Shown here: positions 18,058 to 26,710 of the stretch, piece after piece
How positions within the stretch are numbered: the stretch's first letter is position 1
Layout: each line of letters opens with the position of its first letter
Assembly: GCA_039028695.1 (NCBI GenBank)
Contig: JBCCHN010000022.1
Span: 1-55,822, forward strand
Length of the DNA stretch: 55,822 nt
Direction: 5' to 3'
Source of the DNA: JANQKX01 sp039028695
GTDB taxonomy: Bacteria; Pseudomonadota; Alphaproteobacteria; Kiloniellales; Kiloniellaceae
Position numbers and translations under genes: made by a program
The notes under the pieces: generated by a model
Database searches by the model: none
Seen by the model: only the letters and a program-made list of their open reading frames with translations
What the model was told of the DNA's origin: nothing

Positions 18058-18291
18058 CAGGCCCAAGTTTCTCGGCTAACGAATCGCACGGGGGTTAGGA
18101 GGGGTCACGTTCCGTTATGGTGAAGGTACAAAATAGGCCCACCAATGTCGGACTAGAAGTGCGTTATCCCTATGACCCTGGGTTTTTAATCGACTATGAG
18201 GGCGCGGTCCATATTTGTCACGATCGCGCGGAACCAAGGGCGGTGTTTCGCTGCCCGTGAGAGCCCGAAAAAGGGCAAGGGAGGATTACAG

Positions 18292-19881
18292 ATGGAGAGC
18301 AAAAGGGTTTTAAATCGTATTTTGGCCGATAAAGGGGCCAGCCGACGGGAATTTATGGTGGGCGCGACAGCTTTAGGCTTGAGCATTACTGCAGCTTCAG
18401 CCATGTGGCGTGAGGCGAAGGCGCAAGAGCCAAAGCGAGGCGGTCACATGCGCGCCGGACTAAATGACGCCAACACAATCGACTCATTGGATCCGGCAAC
18501 CTTTAACGCTACCTACATGATTAGCGTCAGTCGCGCCTTTCGGGATAGCCTGGTTGAAGTGGGTCAAGACAACACGGCTCAACCAACCTTGGCTGAAAGC
18601 TGGGAATCGACGCCCGATGCCCTCATATGGCGATTTAAACTTCGGCCGGGTGTCGAGTTCTCTAATGGTAAGAGTCTGACCACCGATGACGTGATCGACT
18701 CAATCAATGTGCACCGTGGCCCGGATACAAAATCTGGGGCCGCCGGTGTCTTTGCCGGCATTGAAGATGTTACAGCGGACGGTAAGGACGTTGTTGTAGT
18801 CACTTTGAAGGAGGCAAATGCGGATTTCCCCTTCCTCATGACCGACTATCATATGAACATCATGCCTTCGAAAGACGGCAAGGCTGAGGTGCTTTCTGAT
18901 GTGGGTACAGGTACCTATTTGCTGAAAGAATTCGAACCAGGCGTACGTGCCCTTTTGGAGCGAAATCCCAACGCGTGGCAAAGCGACTTTGGATTCGTGG
19001 ACAGCTGCGAACTCACGGCTATCCTGGACGATGCTGCTCGCGAAAGCGCTCTCTTAACCAAGGACGTTCAGGTCATCAACCGGCCTGGCTTAAAGACCAT
19101 CAATCGGCTGGCAAAAGTTCCTCATGTGAACATCATCGACGTGGAGTCAAATCTAGCCTTCACCCATCCCATGCGGATCAATGTGCCGCCCTTTGACAGC
19201 CTGGATTTTCGCAAGGCCCTCAAACACGCGATACCCCGCAAGGAGTTTGTTGACAAGATTCTTTACGGATATGGGGTTGAGGGGAACGATCAGCCCTTGG
19301 GGCCGGTTTTCACCAATTACGAGCCTAGTATTACCGTTGATTACGACCTGGACAAAGCCAAGTCCTACCTAAAAGCGGCCGGCATGGAAAACGCCAAGAT
19401 CGAGATGCACACTGCCGACACAGCCTATGGCGGCGCCGTCGATGCCGCGGTGTTGTTCCAAGAGCATTTCGCCAAAATTGGTGTCGAGCTCACGGTAACG
19501 CGGGAGCCTAAGGACGGATACTGGACCGATATCTGGAACAAAAAACCATTCTGTTCCTGCTATTGGGGAGCCCGCCCGGTGGAGGATATGATCTTGTCCA
19601 TCTGCTACCTCTCCGATGCGCCTTGGAATGACACTCTGATCAACATTCCCCGGGTAGACGAACTTGTCAAAGCGGCACGAGGCGAATTGGATCCGGCGAC
19701 CCGTAAGGGCATGTACACCGAAGTCCAACAATTACTTTCGGATGACGGGGCGACGATTATTCCGGCCTTTGGCAAGGACGTGGCAGCGACCTCCAAAGAG
19801 GTGGGCATCGGTCCAAACATCGGTGGCGGTTGGGAAATGGATGGTGGCCACTTCATCAAGCGTTGGTGGCTTGAAAGCTAA
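18292..19881 (+). CDS. Family 5 (DppA/OppA-type) ABC substrate-binding protein, Tat signal
   Basis: This 529-residue periplasmic binding protein has a Tat leader (GASRREFMVGATALGLSITA, cut after AKA) and the SBP family 5 body (TLAESWESTPDALIWRFKLR, FSNGKSLTTDDVIDSIN). ATG 18292 is chosen because GGGAGG lies just upstream; the longer open frame would put the twin-arginine motif too far inside. Family members bind peptides or other small solutes. No permease or ATPase gene accompanies it. Its position after the C-S lyase suggests it collects the organosulfur compound (inference). Confidence 0.87.
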   Translation: MESKRVLNRILADKGASRREFMVGATALGLSITAASAMWREAKAQEPKRGGHMRAGLNDANTIDSLDPATFNATYMISVSRAFRDSLVEVGQDNTAQPTLAESWESTPDALIWRFKLRPGVEFSNGKSLTTDDVIDSINVHRGPDTKSGAAGVFAGIEDVTADGKDVVVVTLKEANADFPFLMTDYHMNIMPSKDGKAEVLSDVGTGTYLLKEFEPGVRALLERNPNAWQSDFGFVDSCELTAILDDAARESALLTKDVQVINRPGLKTINRLAKVPHVNIIDVESNLAFTHPMRINVPPFDSLDFRKALKHAIPRKEFVDKILYGYGVEGNDQPLGPVFTNYEPSITVDYDLDKAKSYLKAAGMENAKIEMHTADTAYGGAVDAAVLFQEHFAKIGVELTVTREPKDGYWTDIWNKKPFCSCYWGARPVEDMILSICYLSDAPWNDTLINIPRVDELVKAARGELDPATRKGMYTEVQQLLSDDGATIIPAFGKDVAATSKEVGIGPNIGGGWEMDGGHFIKRWWLES

Positions 19882-19900
19882 TCAGAAGTCTCTGCCTTTC

Positions 19901-19932
19901 GGGCGGCCGTACAAACGGCCGCCCTCCTTTTT
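19901..19932 (+). terminator. Rho-independent terminator after the binding-protein gene
   Basis: A perfect 10-bp stem GGGCGGCCGT / ACGGCCGCCC with loop ACAA is followed by TCCTTTTT. It lies 19 bases after the stop of the family 5 binding protein and closes the plus-strand part of the organosulfur island. Confidence 0.92.
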
Positions 19933-20123
19933 ACTGATCTCACTAAATCCGCCTTTTTGCCCGATCTAATTGAAGATCATTGGGCGCCTGAAAATCTGCC
20001 TGGGCTTCCGCCATTGACTATGAGTCGATCTATGCCAGAAACTCGGGCTCTTTGCGCCTCTCATCCCAAAAAAGACGATCCGCTACGCCGTTAAGTCAGC
20101 CGGCATCGACCCAAGGTCGGCAC

Positions 20124-21464
20124 TTAATCTCCTCGCACCATCAGGCCTATGGTAAAGACCACCAATGTGATTGCCGCGCTGACTGCGAAAACGACCGCGT
20201 AACTGTTTGTTGCGCTCAAAACTGCGCTGGCGATGGCGATGCCTGTCGTGGCGCCTAGCAGCTGGGCTGTTAGAGATATTGCGCTGGCCTCGCCTCGTTG
20301 CGCGCGCCCGGCTACGGTCATGATGGTTTTGCGCGGCGGTACCATGATCAGTGTCATGGCCGCTCCCCACAGGACAAGTGCGGGTAACATCGCCCAATAG
20401 CTTTCCCATGCGGCGGCGATCGATGTGCAGGCCAGACAGAGGCCTGTGGCAATCATACCGAATTTAGTAATTGTGACTGGATTCACCATGTCAGCGAGGC
20501 GCCCGGCATAGGTGGCCAACAGGGCAATCGGCACCATTGCCGGCAACAGAGCCAATCCAGCGTCAATCGGATCGTAGCGCAAGGTATCCTGAAGGAACAG
20601 CGCGCCAAATACGGCCACTACCATGCGTTGCGACATACCAAGGAAAACTGCAGCATTTGCGTATGAGAACGCGCCGCGCGTAAAAAGTTGAACTCTAATC
20701 AGCGGTTGGTCCATGCGCCATTCAAGGACCGCAAACGCAGCGAGGCCAAGCAGGCCCATGCAGAGTGCAATCACGGTCTTAATCGACAACCAACCCCAAT
20801 CCGTCCCCTCCATGGTTCCGACAACAAGCGACCCAAGACTGATAACGATTAGCAAAAGCCCTATTAAGTCAAATTGGGGCCTTTGGGTGGGAGTGATATC
20901 TTCAAATCGACCTCCAAGCACAAATGGTATGGCGATTACGGCTGGCAGATTGACCCAAAAGATCCAGCGCCAAGACAAGCCTTCCGTCAAGAGACCGCCA
21001 ACGAGAGGGCCGAGCACGAGAAACCCTGCTGCGATGGCACTAAACAGACCGAGGGCCTGACCCTCTCGGTCGGGCGGGAAGATCAACGAACTCATGGCCA
21101 AGGATGCCGGATAGATTGCGGCCGCGCCTAGTCCTTGAATCGCACGAGCCACGATTATCATTTCATCGGTTGTTGCCAGCGCGCAGGCCGCTGAACCCAG
21201 CGTGAACAAAAAAACACCGGCCAGAAAAACCGATTTGAGACCAAACAAATCGCCCAGCTTTCCGGCTCCAGGGATTACCGCAGCAAATACCAGGAGATAA
21301 GCGTTCACCACCCAATGGGACTGAGACTTGGACATGTCCAGTTCTTGCCGCATCGACGGCAAAGCCAAGCCGATCGCCGATTCATTTAAAGCGATTTGAC
21401 CAACCGTAAAGCCGATCACAGTTAATAACAGCCAGTCTCTCACTGCGATCCGGCCCGAAGCCAT
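20124..21464 (-). CDS. MFS transporter of the DHA2 (EmrB/QacA-like) type
   Basis: This 446-residue multi-helix protein has MFS motif A (GKLGDLFGLKS) and a motif C-like segment (GFLVLGPLVGGLLTEGLSW), the pattern of drug/H+ antiporters. AGGGAG precedes ATG. It points away from the sulfoacetate-type operon and is followed on the other strand by the organosulfur terminator, so it looks like a single-gene unit. Its substrate is unknown; export of a toxic thiol or sulfite-related product is only a guess from context. Confidence 0.88.
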   Translation of the reverse strand: MASGRIAVRDWLLLTVIGFTVGQIALNESAIGLALPSMRQELDMSKSQSHWVVNAYLLVFAAVIPGAGKLGDLFGLKSVFLAGVFLFTLGSAACALATTDEMIIVARAIQGLGAAAIYPASLAMSSLIFPPDREGQALGLFSAIAAGFLVLGPLVGGLLTEGLSWRWIFWVNLPAVIAIPFVLGGRFEDITPTQRPQFDLIGLLLIVISLGSLVVGTMEGTDWGWLSIKTVIALCMGLLGLAAFAVLEWRMDQPLIRVQLFTRGAFSYANAAVFLGMSQRMVVAVFGALFLQDTLRYDPIDAGLALLPAMVPIALLATYAGRLADMVNPVTITKFGMIATGLCLACTSIAAAWESYWAMLPALVLWGAAMTLIMVPPRKTIMTVAGRAQRGEASAISLTAQLLGATTGIAIASAVLSATNSYAVVFAVSAAITLVVFTIGLMVRGD

Positions 21465-22056
21465 CAGCCTAACTCCCTAGACCCAAAATGCGCCTCTTGA
21501 TACTCGATGTCCAACCGTAGAGGAAATCATAGATTTAATTTACAAAGATAGAACCCGTCCATTGGCTTAAAAATTTTTTGCCAACTAACGAACCGAAGTC
21601 CCAGCTCCTCTGCTTTGAATATACCATCAGGATCTCCGAACGAGTCACCGCGTATTGTTTAAATCGAAACTGTAACTTAACGCCCGCTTCGATGAATCGA
21701 TTAAGTTATTTGGATCTGTCCTAAAAGCGAATCTTCCAAAAGCGGGGACAATGATAGTACGAGCTCGTCCCGGCGCGAGAACGAGGTCAGAATCCAATTA
21801 AAATTTGCATTAGGTGTATGGTGTTTTCCAGGAACCTGGGCACCATTTTCATGGGACAGATAACATCCGCATTCTTTCCGTCTGTTACGACAAAACTGCC
21901 GTGGCCGGTGGCTCCGGACGCGGCATGTTGCGTCAGCTGAAGCCGATTTGACAATTAAAGATCAGCCCCTACAGTGAAGTGCCCTTGGGCGAGTTCGGGA
22001 CAACCCGGCGCAAACGAAGAACAAAACTCAGCCGACTTATCAAAGGGAGGAAACTA
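21465..22056 (+). promoter_or_regulatory. Long leader/intergenic region of the tctC operon
   Basis: No gene is seen in this 592-base stretch. It holds three structures: a palindrome TAACTTAA...TTAAGTTA with an inner TCGAT-GA-ATCGA (21673-21708), a nested hairpin ATGGTG-tttt-CCAGG-aa-CCTGG-g-CACCAT (21818-21846), and a plausible promoter TTGACA-N16-TACAGT (21948-21975). Either inverted repeat could bind a regulator; the second lies upstream of the promoter and so is not in that transcript. Confidence 0.45.
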
Positions 22057-23073
22057 ATGAAAAAATATGCTGGATTCACAGGGGCGCTCGCAATGTTTGT
22101 CCTTGTAAGTGGTACCGCCAATGCCTTTGAGTGCAAGATCGAAGAGGCATCGATGGAAAAGCCGGACGGATTCCCGTCTCGTGCTTTAACAATGGTGGTT
22201 CCCTATGGGCCGGCAGGTGGTTCCGGTCAGGTGGCCGCAGCCATGGCCGAAGCGGTCACCGGGCTTACGGATGTTGCCATTAACAGAGACCACAAGCCCG
22301 GTGGATCGGGTACTGTTGGCATGACCGCCTACATGGCATCCCCAGCTGATGGCTACAATGTGATGGAACATATTGATGATGCATCCTCCGCCCACGCGTT
22401 GGACTCGTCTCGTCCAAATCCGGCCGTCGATCTTATTCCGCTTGTGATCTCCCAAGTAACCTTCTCACAAATTTACATTCGCTCGAATGAAGATCGCTAT
22501 ACCGACTGGCCCTCGTTTGTCGAATGGGTTAAGGCACAAGATGGCAAAGCAACCATCGCCAATGTCTCCAAAGAAGGCTCGATGGAGCGGGTAACGATGA
22601 AGTTCATCACCGACGCCACCGGCATGGAGATCCAGCAAATATCCTTTGATAAGGGTGCACCGCGCTATGGTGCCTTGCTGGGTGGACAGGTTGATGCCTT
22701 GTTCGAACAACCCGGTGATGTGCGAAACTTTCTCGACTCCGGAGATTTCAAGCCGATCTTGACAATCTTCAACGAACGCCCGCCTGTTTTTGCTGATGTG
22801 CCGACCCACAAGGAGATGGGGATGGATTTTGAGCCTCTGCTTCGCTTCCGTGGGTTTTACGTGCATAAGGATGCGCCTGCGGACCGCGTAGATTGGCTGA
22901 AGTGGGCCTTCCAACGCGCCTATTGCGAGGACAGCTATCAAGACTTCAACGAGTCGAAGTACATGAATGTCATTGATAGTTTCCGCGATACAGATGGCGC
23001 GGTCGAGCTGATCAACCAAAGCGTTGATCAGTATCGAGAAGTCTACAAATCAATGGGTTTGGACGTTAAGTAA
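22057..23073 (+). CDS. TctC-type tripartite transporter substrate-binding protein
   Basis: A 338-residue periplasmic binding protein of the tripartite tricarboxylate transporter (TTT) family. ATG 22057 follows AAGGGAGGAAA and gives a clean Sec signal (MKKYAGFTGALAMFVLVSG, cut after ANA). The TctC fold is shown by MVVPYGPAGGSGQVAAAMAE and the HKPGGSGTVGMTAYM loop. It is followed by the TctB and TctA membrane subunits and then SauS- and SauT-like genes, so the ligand is probably sulfoacetate or another small sulfonate (inference). TTT carriers for sulfonates are known, for example SlcHFG for sulfolactate. Confidence 0.9.
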   Translation: MKKYAGFTGALAMFVLVSGTANAFECKIEEASMEKPDGFPSRALTMVVPYGPAGGSGQVAAAMAEAVTGLTDVAINRDHKPGGSGTVGMTAYMASPADGYNVMEHIDDASSAHALDSSRPNPAVDLIPLVISQVTFSQIYIRSNEDRYTDWPSFVEWVKAQDGKATIANVSKEGSMERVTMKFITDATGMEIQQISFDKGAPRYGALLGGQVDALFEQPGDVRNFLDSGDFKPILTIFNERPPVFADVPTHKEMGMDFEPLLRFRGFYVHKDAPADRVDWLKWAFQRAYCEDSYQDFNESKYMNVIDSFRDTDGAVELINQSVDQYREVYKSMGLDVK

Positions 23074-23105
23074 GCGTCCCTTGATTTTGCATAAAATTGC
23101 GACGT

Positions 23106-23136
23106 CGCCATCCGGCCGTTCCTTGGCCGGATGGCG
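23106..23136 (+). other. Stable hairpin between tctC and tctB
   Basis: A perfect 12-bp inverted repeat CGCCATCCGGCC / GGCCGGATGGCG with a 7-base loop begins 33 bases after the tctC stop. There is no T-tract. Such hairpins after binding-protein genes protect the upstream mRNA and lower expression of the membrane subunits. Confidence 0.75.
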
Positions 23137-23210
23137 TATGCCGCGGGATAGGATCCCAATTAAAAATTGGCCAAGACCTATCGGGAATTGACCTAAACTT
23201 GGAAAATGCC

Positions 23211-23768
23211 GTGGGAAAACTAACAAGATCCCAAGTGGTTGAGGCGGCTCTATGGTTTGCGATCGTGGCCATATTTTACGCCTTCTCTTTTGGCTTCGAC
23301 CGACCGATCGAGATTTACAAATTCGGTGCGACGGGGTGGCCGCGCGTTGTTTTATTTTTGCTTCTTTTGGCGGCAATCGGAAACTTAGCGTATACGTGGC
23401 GCCATGGGTCCGCCGCACAAAAAGGCCGCGTCGGGATTGCCGACGACGTGCCAGCTACAACGGTCAGGAGCCCACGTCAGCTTTTGCGGATGGGGGGTGT
23501 CCTCGCGACACCATTTGCCTTTGCACTACTTTTAAAGCCGGTAGGTTTTTATTTTGCGTCCCCTTTTTTTATTGCGGCAATTATCCTTCTTTTCGGTGAA
23601 AGAAGAATAAAATACATATTAGTCATCACTGGCTTCATTTACCTGCTCCTGCTGGGCTTGTTTGTCGTATTGCTGAATGCGCCCCTGCCCCAGGGCAATG
23701 TATCGCCCTTTTACGACTACAGCGCCTTCATCTTGACGCTGAACTCGAAACTGCAGCAGATGTGGTAG
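23211..23768 (+). CDS. TctB-type small membrane subunit of the tripartite transporter
   Basis: The product is about 185 residues with four membrane helices (for example VEAALWFAIVAIFYAFSFGF), as in TctB. The frame is open from TTG 23097, but that would include the hairpin, so GTG 23211 (MGKLTRSQVV) is preferred; TTG 23199 is an alternative. No strong ribosome binding site is visible. It ends 9 bases before tctA. TctB supports the large TctA channel; its exact mechanism is not well defined. Confidence 0.8.
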   Translation: MGKLTRSQVVEAALWFAIVAIFYAFSFGFDRPIEIYKFGATGWPRVVLFLLLLAAIGNLAYTWRHGSAAQKGRVGIADDVPATTVRSPRQLLRMGGVLATPFAFALLLKPVGFYFASPFFIAAIILLFGERRIKYILVITGFIYLLLLGLFVVLLNAPLPQGNVSPFYDYSAFILTLNSKLQQMW

Positions 23769-23777
23769 GCAACTCCG

Positions 23778-25304
23778 ATGCTAGAGAATTTTCTGGCGGG
23801 CAGTCAGGCACTTTTTGGCGATCCTTTTACGATTGGGATCTTCGTTTTCGGCGTACTTGGTGGCATGCTGTTTGGGGCCATTCCCGGGGTCAGCATGCTG
23901 ACATTGGCCGCCATCTTGTTGCCCTTCACCGCCAACTTGGAGCCGGCGCAAGGTGTGATGCTGTTCGCGGTAATCTATTGCACAGGCACCTACGGCGGGG
24001 CCATTACGGCGATTCTATTCAATATTCCAGGCGCGCCCGAAAACGCACCAACGGCTTTCGATGGTTATCCGATGACCCAGCAGGGCAAATCGGGAAAGGC
24101 GGTCGGCGCGGCTGTTCTCTGTTCCGCTATCGGCGGCGTCGCCTCGGCGCTGGTAATGATGGCGGCGACCGAACCTCTCGCGCAATGGGCGATTCGCAAC
24201 ATTGGCCCACCTGAAATTTTCGCACTTGTATTTTTCGGCCTAGCAGTTGCTTCGTCTGTCGGAGCCCGCACGGTTTGGAAGGGGTGGATTTCGGTTCTCT
24301 TGGGTCTGATGATTGCCACCATCGGTCAAGATCCCGTCGGCGGCATAAACCGCTACAATTTTGGCTTTTCAGATCTAGCGGCGGGTATTGCATTTGTGCC
24401 AGCGATCCTGGGTTTTTTTGCCGTCTCTGAAATCTTCGTCCAGGCGGATAAGAGAACTAGCGGTCAGTTCAAATCGCCGAAACTGGGTATGTCCTTCCCG
24501 ACCATTTTCGAATTGTGGGCCCATAAGATCGCCGTGGTTCGCTCCATTCTCGTAGGCTTTTTTTGTGGGATCTTACCCGGGATTGGGGCCACCCTTGCCG
24601 CCTTTATGGGCTATGGCGAGGCGGTGCGTTGGTCTCGCAACCGGAAGGAGTTTGGCAAAGGCAAGCTGGAAGGGGTCATCTCGTCCGAGACCGCCAACAA
24701 CGCAGCCACGGGAGCAGCCATCATCCCACTGCTTGCCCTCGGCCTACCGGGTGGCGCCTTGACGGCGATGATGGTTGCGGTTTTCCAAATGCATGATTTG
24801 GAGCCGGGTCCTCTGGTGTTTTATAACTCACCGGATCTGATTTGGGTCGTCTTTGCGGCGATGTTCTATGCGAACCTGTCGATTCTCGTGATCGGACTGC
24901 TGGAAACCAAGACCATTCTTTACTTGCTGAAGATCCCTTTTCCGTTCCTGGCCCCCATGATTTTGTTGCTAGCCGCCATCGGGTCCTACATTGGACGGGG
25001 CCTGGTATTGGATGTGGTGGTCATGTTTGCCGCGGGCATCATCGGCTTTTTGTTACGCCGCTCCGGATACTCGATCCCAGGACTTGTGCTCGGCATCATT
25101 CTCGGCAAGATCGGCGAACAGAATTTTGCCCAAGGGATGCAAATGGTCCACTATGATCTGTTGGAGTACTTTTCCAGGCCGATTTGCTCGATCTTGATCC
25201 TCCTGGGGATCTTGACCTTGCTTTCCGGCGTCTACAAGGCCCTAAAGCCATCGCGAAGCCTATCGTCAGCCAATTGGACCGGCAGTTCGGCGGGACAAAA
25301 ATGA
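23778..25304 (+). CDS. TctA-type large membrane subunit of the tripartite transporter
   Basis: This 508-residue integral membrane protein is typical TctA, with the paired signature loops GAIPGVSMLTLAAILLP and GILPGIGATLAAFMGYG and the EAPE-like segment NIPGAPENAPTAFDGYPM. It is the energy-coupled permease (Na+ or H+ symport in the family). Its stop overlaps the ATG of the next gene by four bases (ATGA), which ties the transporter tightly to the sulfoacetaldehyde dehydrogenase-like enzyme. Confidence 0.93.
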   Translation: MLENFLAGSQALFGDPFTIGIFVFGVLGGMLFGAIPGVSMLTLAAILLPFTANLEPAQGVMLFAVIYCTGTYGGAITAILFNIPGAPENAPTAFDGYPMTQQGKSGKAVGAAVLCSAIGGVASALVMMAATEPLAQWAIRNIGPPEIFALVFFGLAVASSVGARTVWKGWISVLLGLMIATIGQDPVGGINRYNFGFSDLAAGIAFVPAILGFFAVSEIFVQADKRTSGQFKSPKLGMSFPTIFELWAHKIAVVRSILVGFFCGILPGIGATLAAFMGYGEAVRWSRNRKEFGKGKLEGVISSETANNAATGAAIIPLLALGLPGGALTAMMVAVFQMHDLEPGPLVFYNSPDLIWVVFAAMFYANLSILVIGLLETKTILYLLKIPFPFLAPMILLLAAIGSYIGRGLVLDVVVMFAAGIIGFLLRRSGYSIPGLVLGIILGKIGEQNFAQGMQMVHYDLLEYFSRPICSILILLGILTLLSGVYKALKPSRSLSSANWTGSSAGQK

Positions 25305-26710
25305 TCGATGGAAACGACATAGCTGTTGTCGATGAGTTAGTCGCCGCGGCGCGGGCGGCTCAGGAACGCTACGAAGCGGAAGGATCACAGGCCCTATTCG
25401 ACACCGCTTGCCAGGCCGTGGCCTGGGCGCTGATGGAGCCTGACCGCAACCGACTGCTCGCGGAGTTGGCCGTTACGGAGACGGGCCTAGGCCAGGTTGA
25501 AGATAAAATTCGCAAAAATCATAATAAGACGCTGGGACTGATGCGGGATATAAAGGGAGTGACTGCCTTCGGGCATGTCGGGGACGACCCCGATACAGGT
25601 CTTTCCCGTTACCTCCGGCCCAAGGGCGTAATTGGTGCGGTGGTGCCGTCGACCAATCCTTTAGCAACCCCGGTCAACAACACGATTAATGCCTTAAAAA
25701 CCGGAAATGCCATTATCCTCGCGCCGTCGCCGAAGGGGGTGAAACCCCTCATAATCTTGCTGGATCATATTCACGCAGCACTCTCGAAGGTTGGCCTGCC
25801 AGACAAGCTGGTTCAGATGCTGCCCGTCCCGCCGTCCCGCGCAAAGACGGAAAGGATGATGAAACTGGTAGACCTGGTCGTCGTTACCGGTTCACAAAAC
25901 AATGTCCGTGCAGGCTATGCTTCGGGTACGCCGGCCATCGGCGTCGGGGCTGGCAACGTCGTGTCGATCATCGATGAGACGGCAGATATCGGTGCGGCGG
26001 CGACCATGATCGGGGCGTCGAAGATATTCGACAATGCGACTTCTTGCTCATCGGAGAACGCGGTAATAGCTGTCGACGCCGTCTATGATGCGGTTGTTGA
26101 GGCCCTGGCCGAAGAGGGCGGGTACTTGTTGAGTGATGAGCAAGTTAACCGGCTCGAAAAGCTGCACTGGCGAGACGGAAAACTAGCGCCAACTTTGCTG
26201 GCACAAGACATAGACAAACTTCTGGGCGCGATGGATCTGACGGGCATTGCCCCAGAAGGCACAAGGTTTTTGGTTGCGCCGCAAACGAAAATCGGCCCCG
26301 AATACCCCATGACCGGCGAAAAGATGGCCCGTTTTCTGTCCCTTCACCGCAGCACGGATTTCGACGATGCTCTTAAGAAAGCGATCGCGATCCAAAACGT
26401 TCAGGGTGCGGGCCATTCGATCGGACTGCATTCAACAGACGATTCTCGCGCCCACCGGATCGCCATGGAGGCCAGGACCTGTCGGATCATCGTCAACCAG
26501 GCACACTGCTTCGCCAACGGCGGCTTTTTCAACAATGGTCTGCCTTTCTCCTTGACCATGGGATGCGGCAGTTGGGGGGGCAATTCGATCGACGATAACC
26601 TGAATTGGCGCCATTTTGTTAACAACGTCAACATTGTGCGTGTGATCCCTGATCGACGCCCCACCCTCGACGACATTTTCACCGACTATTGGGAAAGGTT
26701 CGGTCGTTGA
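25301..26710 (+). CDS. sauS: Acylating aldehyde dehydrogenase, SauS-like (sulfoacetaldehyde dehydrogenase)
   Basis: This 469-residue enzyme is a CoA-acylating aldehyde dehydrogenase. Cys249 lies in FDNATSCSSENAV, the position of the catalytic thiol, and PKGVIGAVVPSTNPLATPVN is the typical nucleotide-binding lead. I associate the NATSCSSEN form with SauS of sulfoacetate degradation, which reduces sulfoacetyl-CoA to sulfoacetaldehyde. The next gene encodes an AMP-forming acyl-CoA ligase (SauT-like), and the preceding three encode a transporter: the same enzyme pair as in Cupriavidus sauST. ATG 25301 overlaps the tctA stop. The downstream enzyme Xsc is not in the window. Assignment by pattern and context. 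Confidence 0.8.
   Translation: MIDGNDIAVVDELVAAARAAQERYEAEGSQALFDTACQAVAWALMEPDRNRLLAELAVTETGLGQVEDKIRKNHNKTLGLMRDIKGVTAFGHVGDDPDTGLSRYLRPKGVIGAVVPSTNPLATPVNNTINALKTGNAIILAPSPKGVKPLIILLDHIHAALSKVGLPDKLVQMLPVPPSRAKTERMMKLVDLVVVTGSQNNVRAGYASGTPAIGVGAGNVVSIIDETADIGAAATMIGASKIFDNATSCSSENAVIAVDAVYDAVVEALAEEGGYLLSDEQVNRLEKLHWRDGKLAPTLLAQDIDKLLGAMDLTGIAPEGTRFLVAPQTKIGPEYPMTGEKMARFLSLHRSTDFDDALKKAIAIQNVQGAGHSIGLHSTDDSRAHRIAMEARTCRIIVNQAHCFANGGFFNNGLPFSLTMGCGSWGGNSIDDNLNWRHFVNNVNIVRVIPDRRPTLDDIFTDYWERFGR

Noticed and set aside
20124..21464. MFS protein as the SauU sulfoacetate carrier
   Set aside because: Its motifs fit the DHA2 drug-exporter type, it is divergent from the SauS/SauT-like genes, and a TctCBA carrier is fused to those genes instead.
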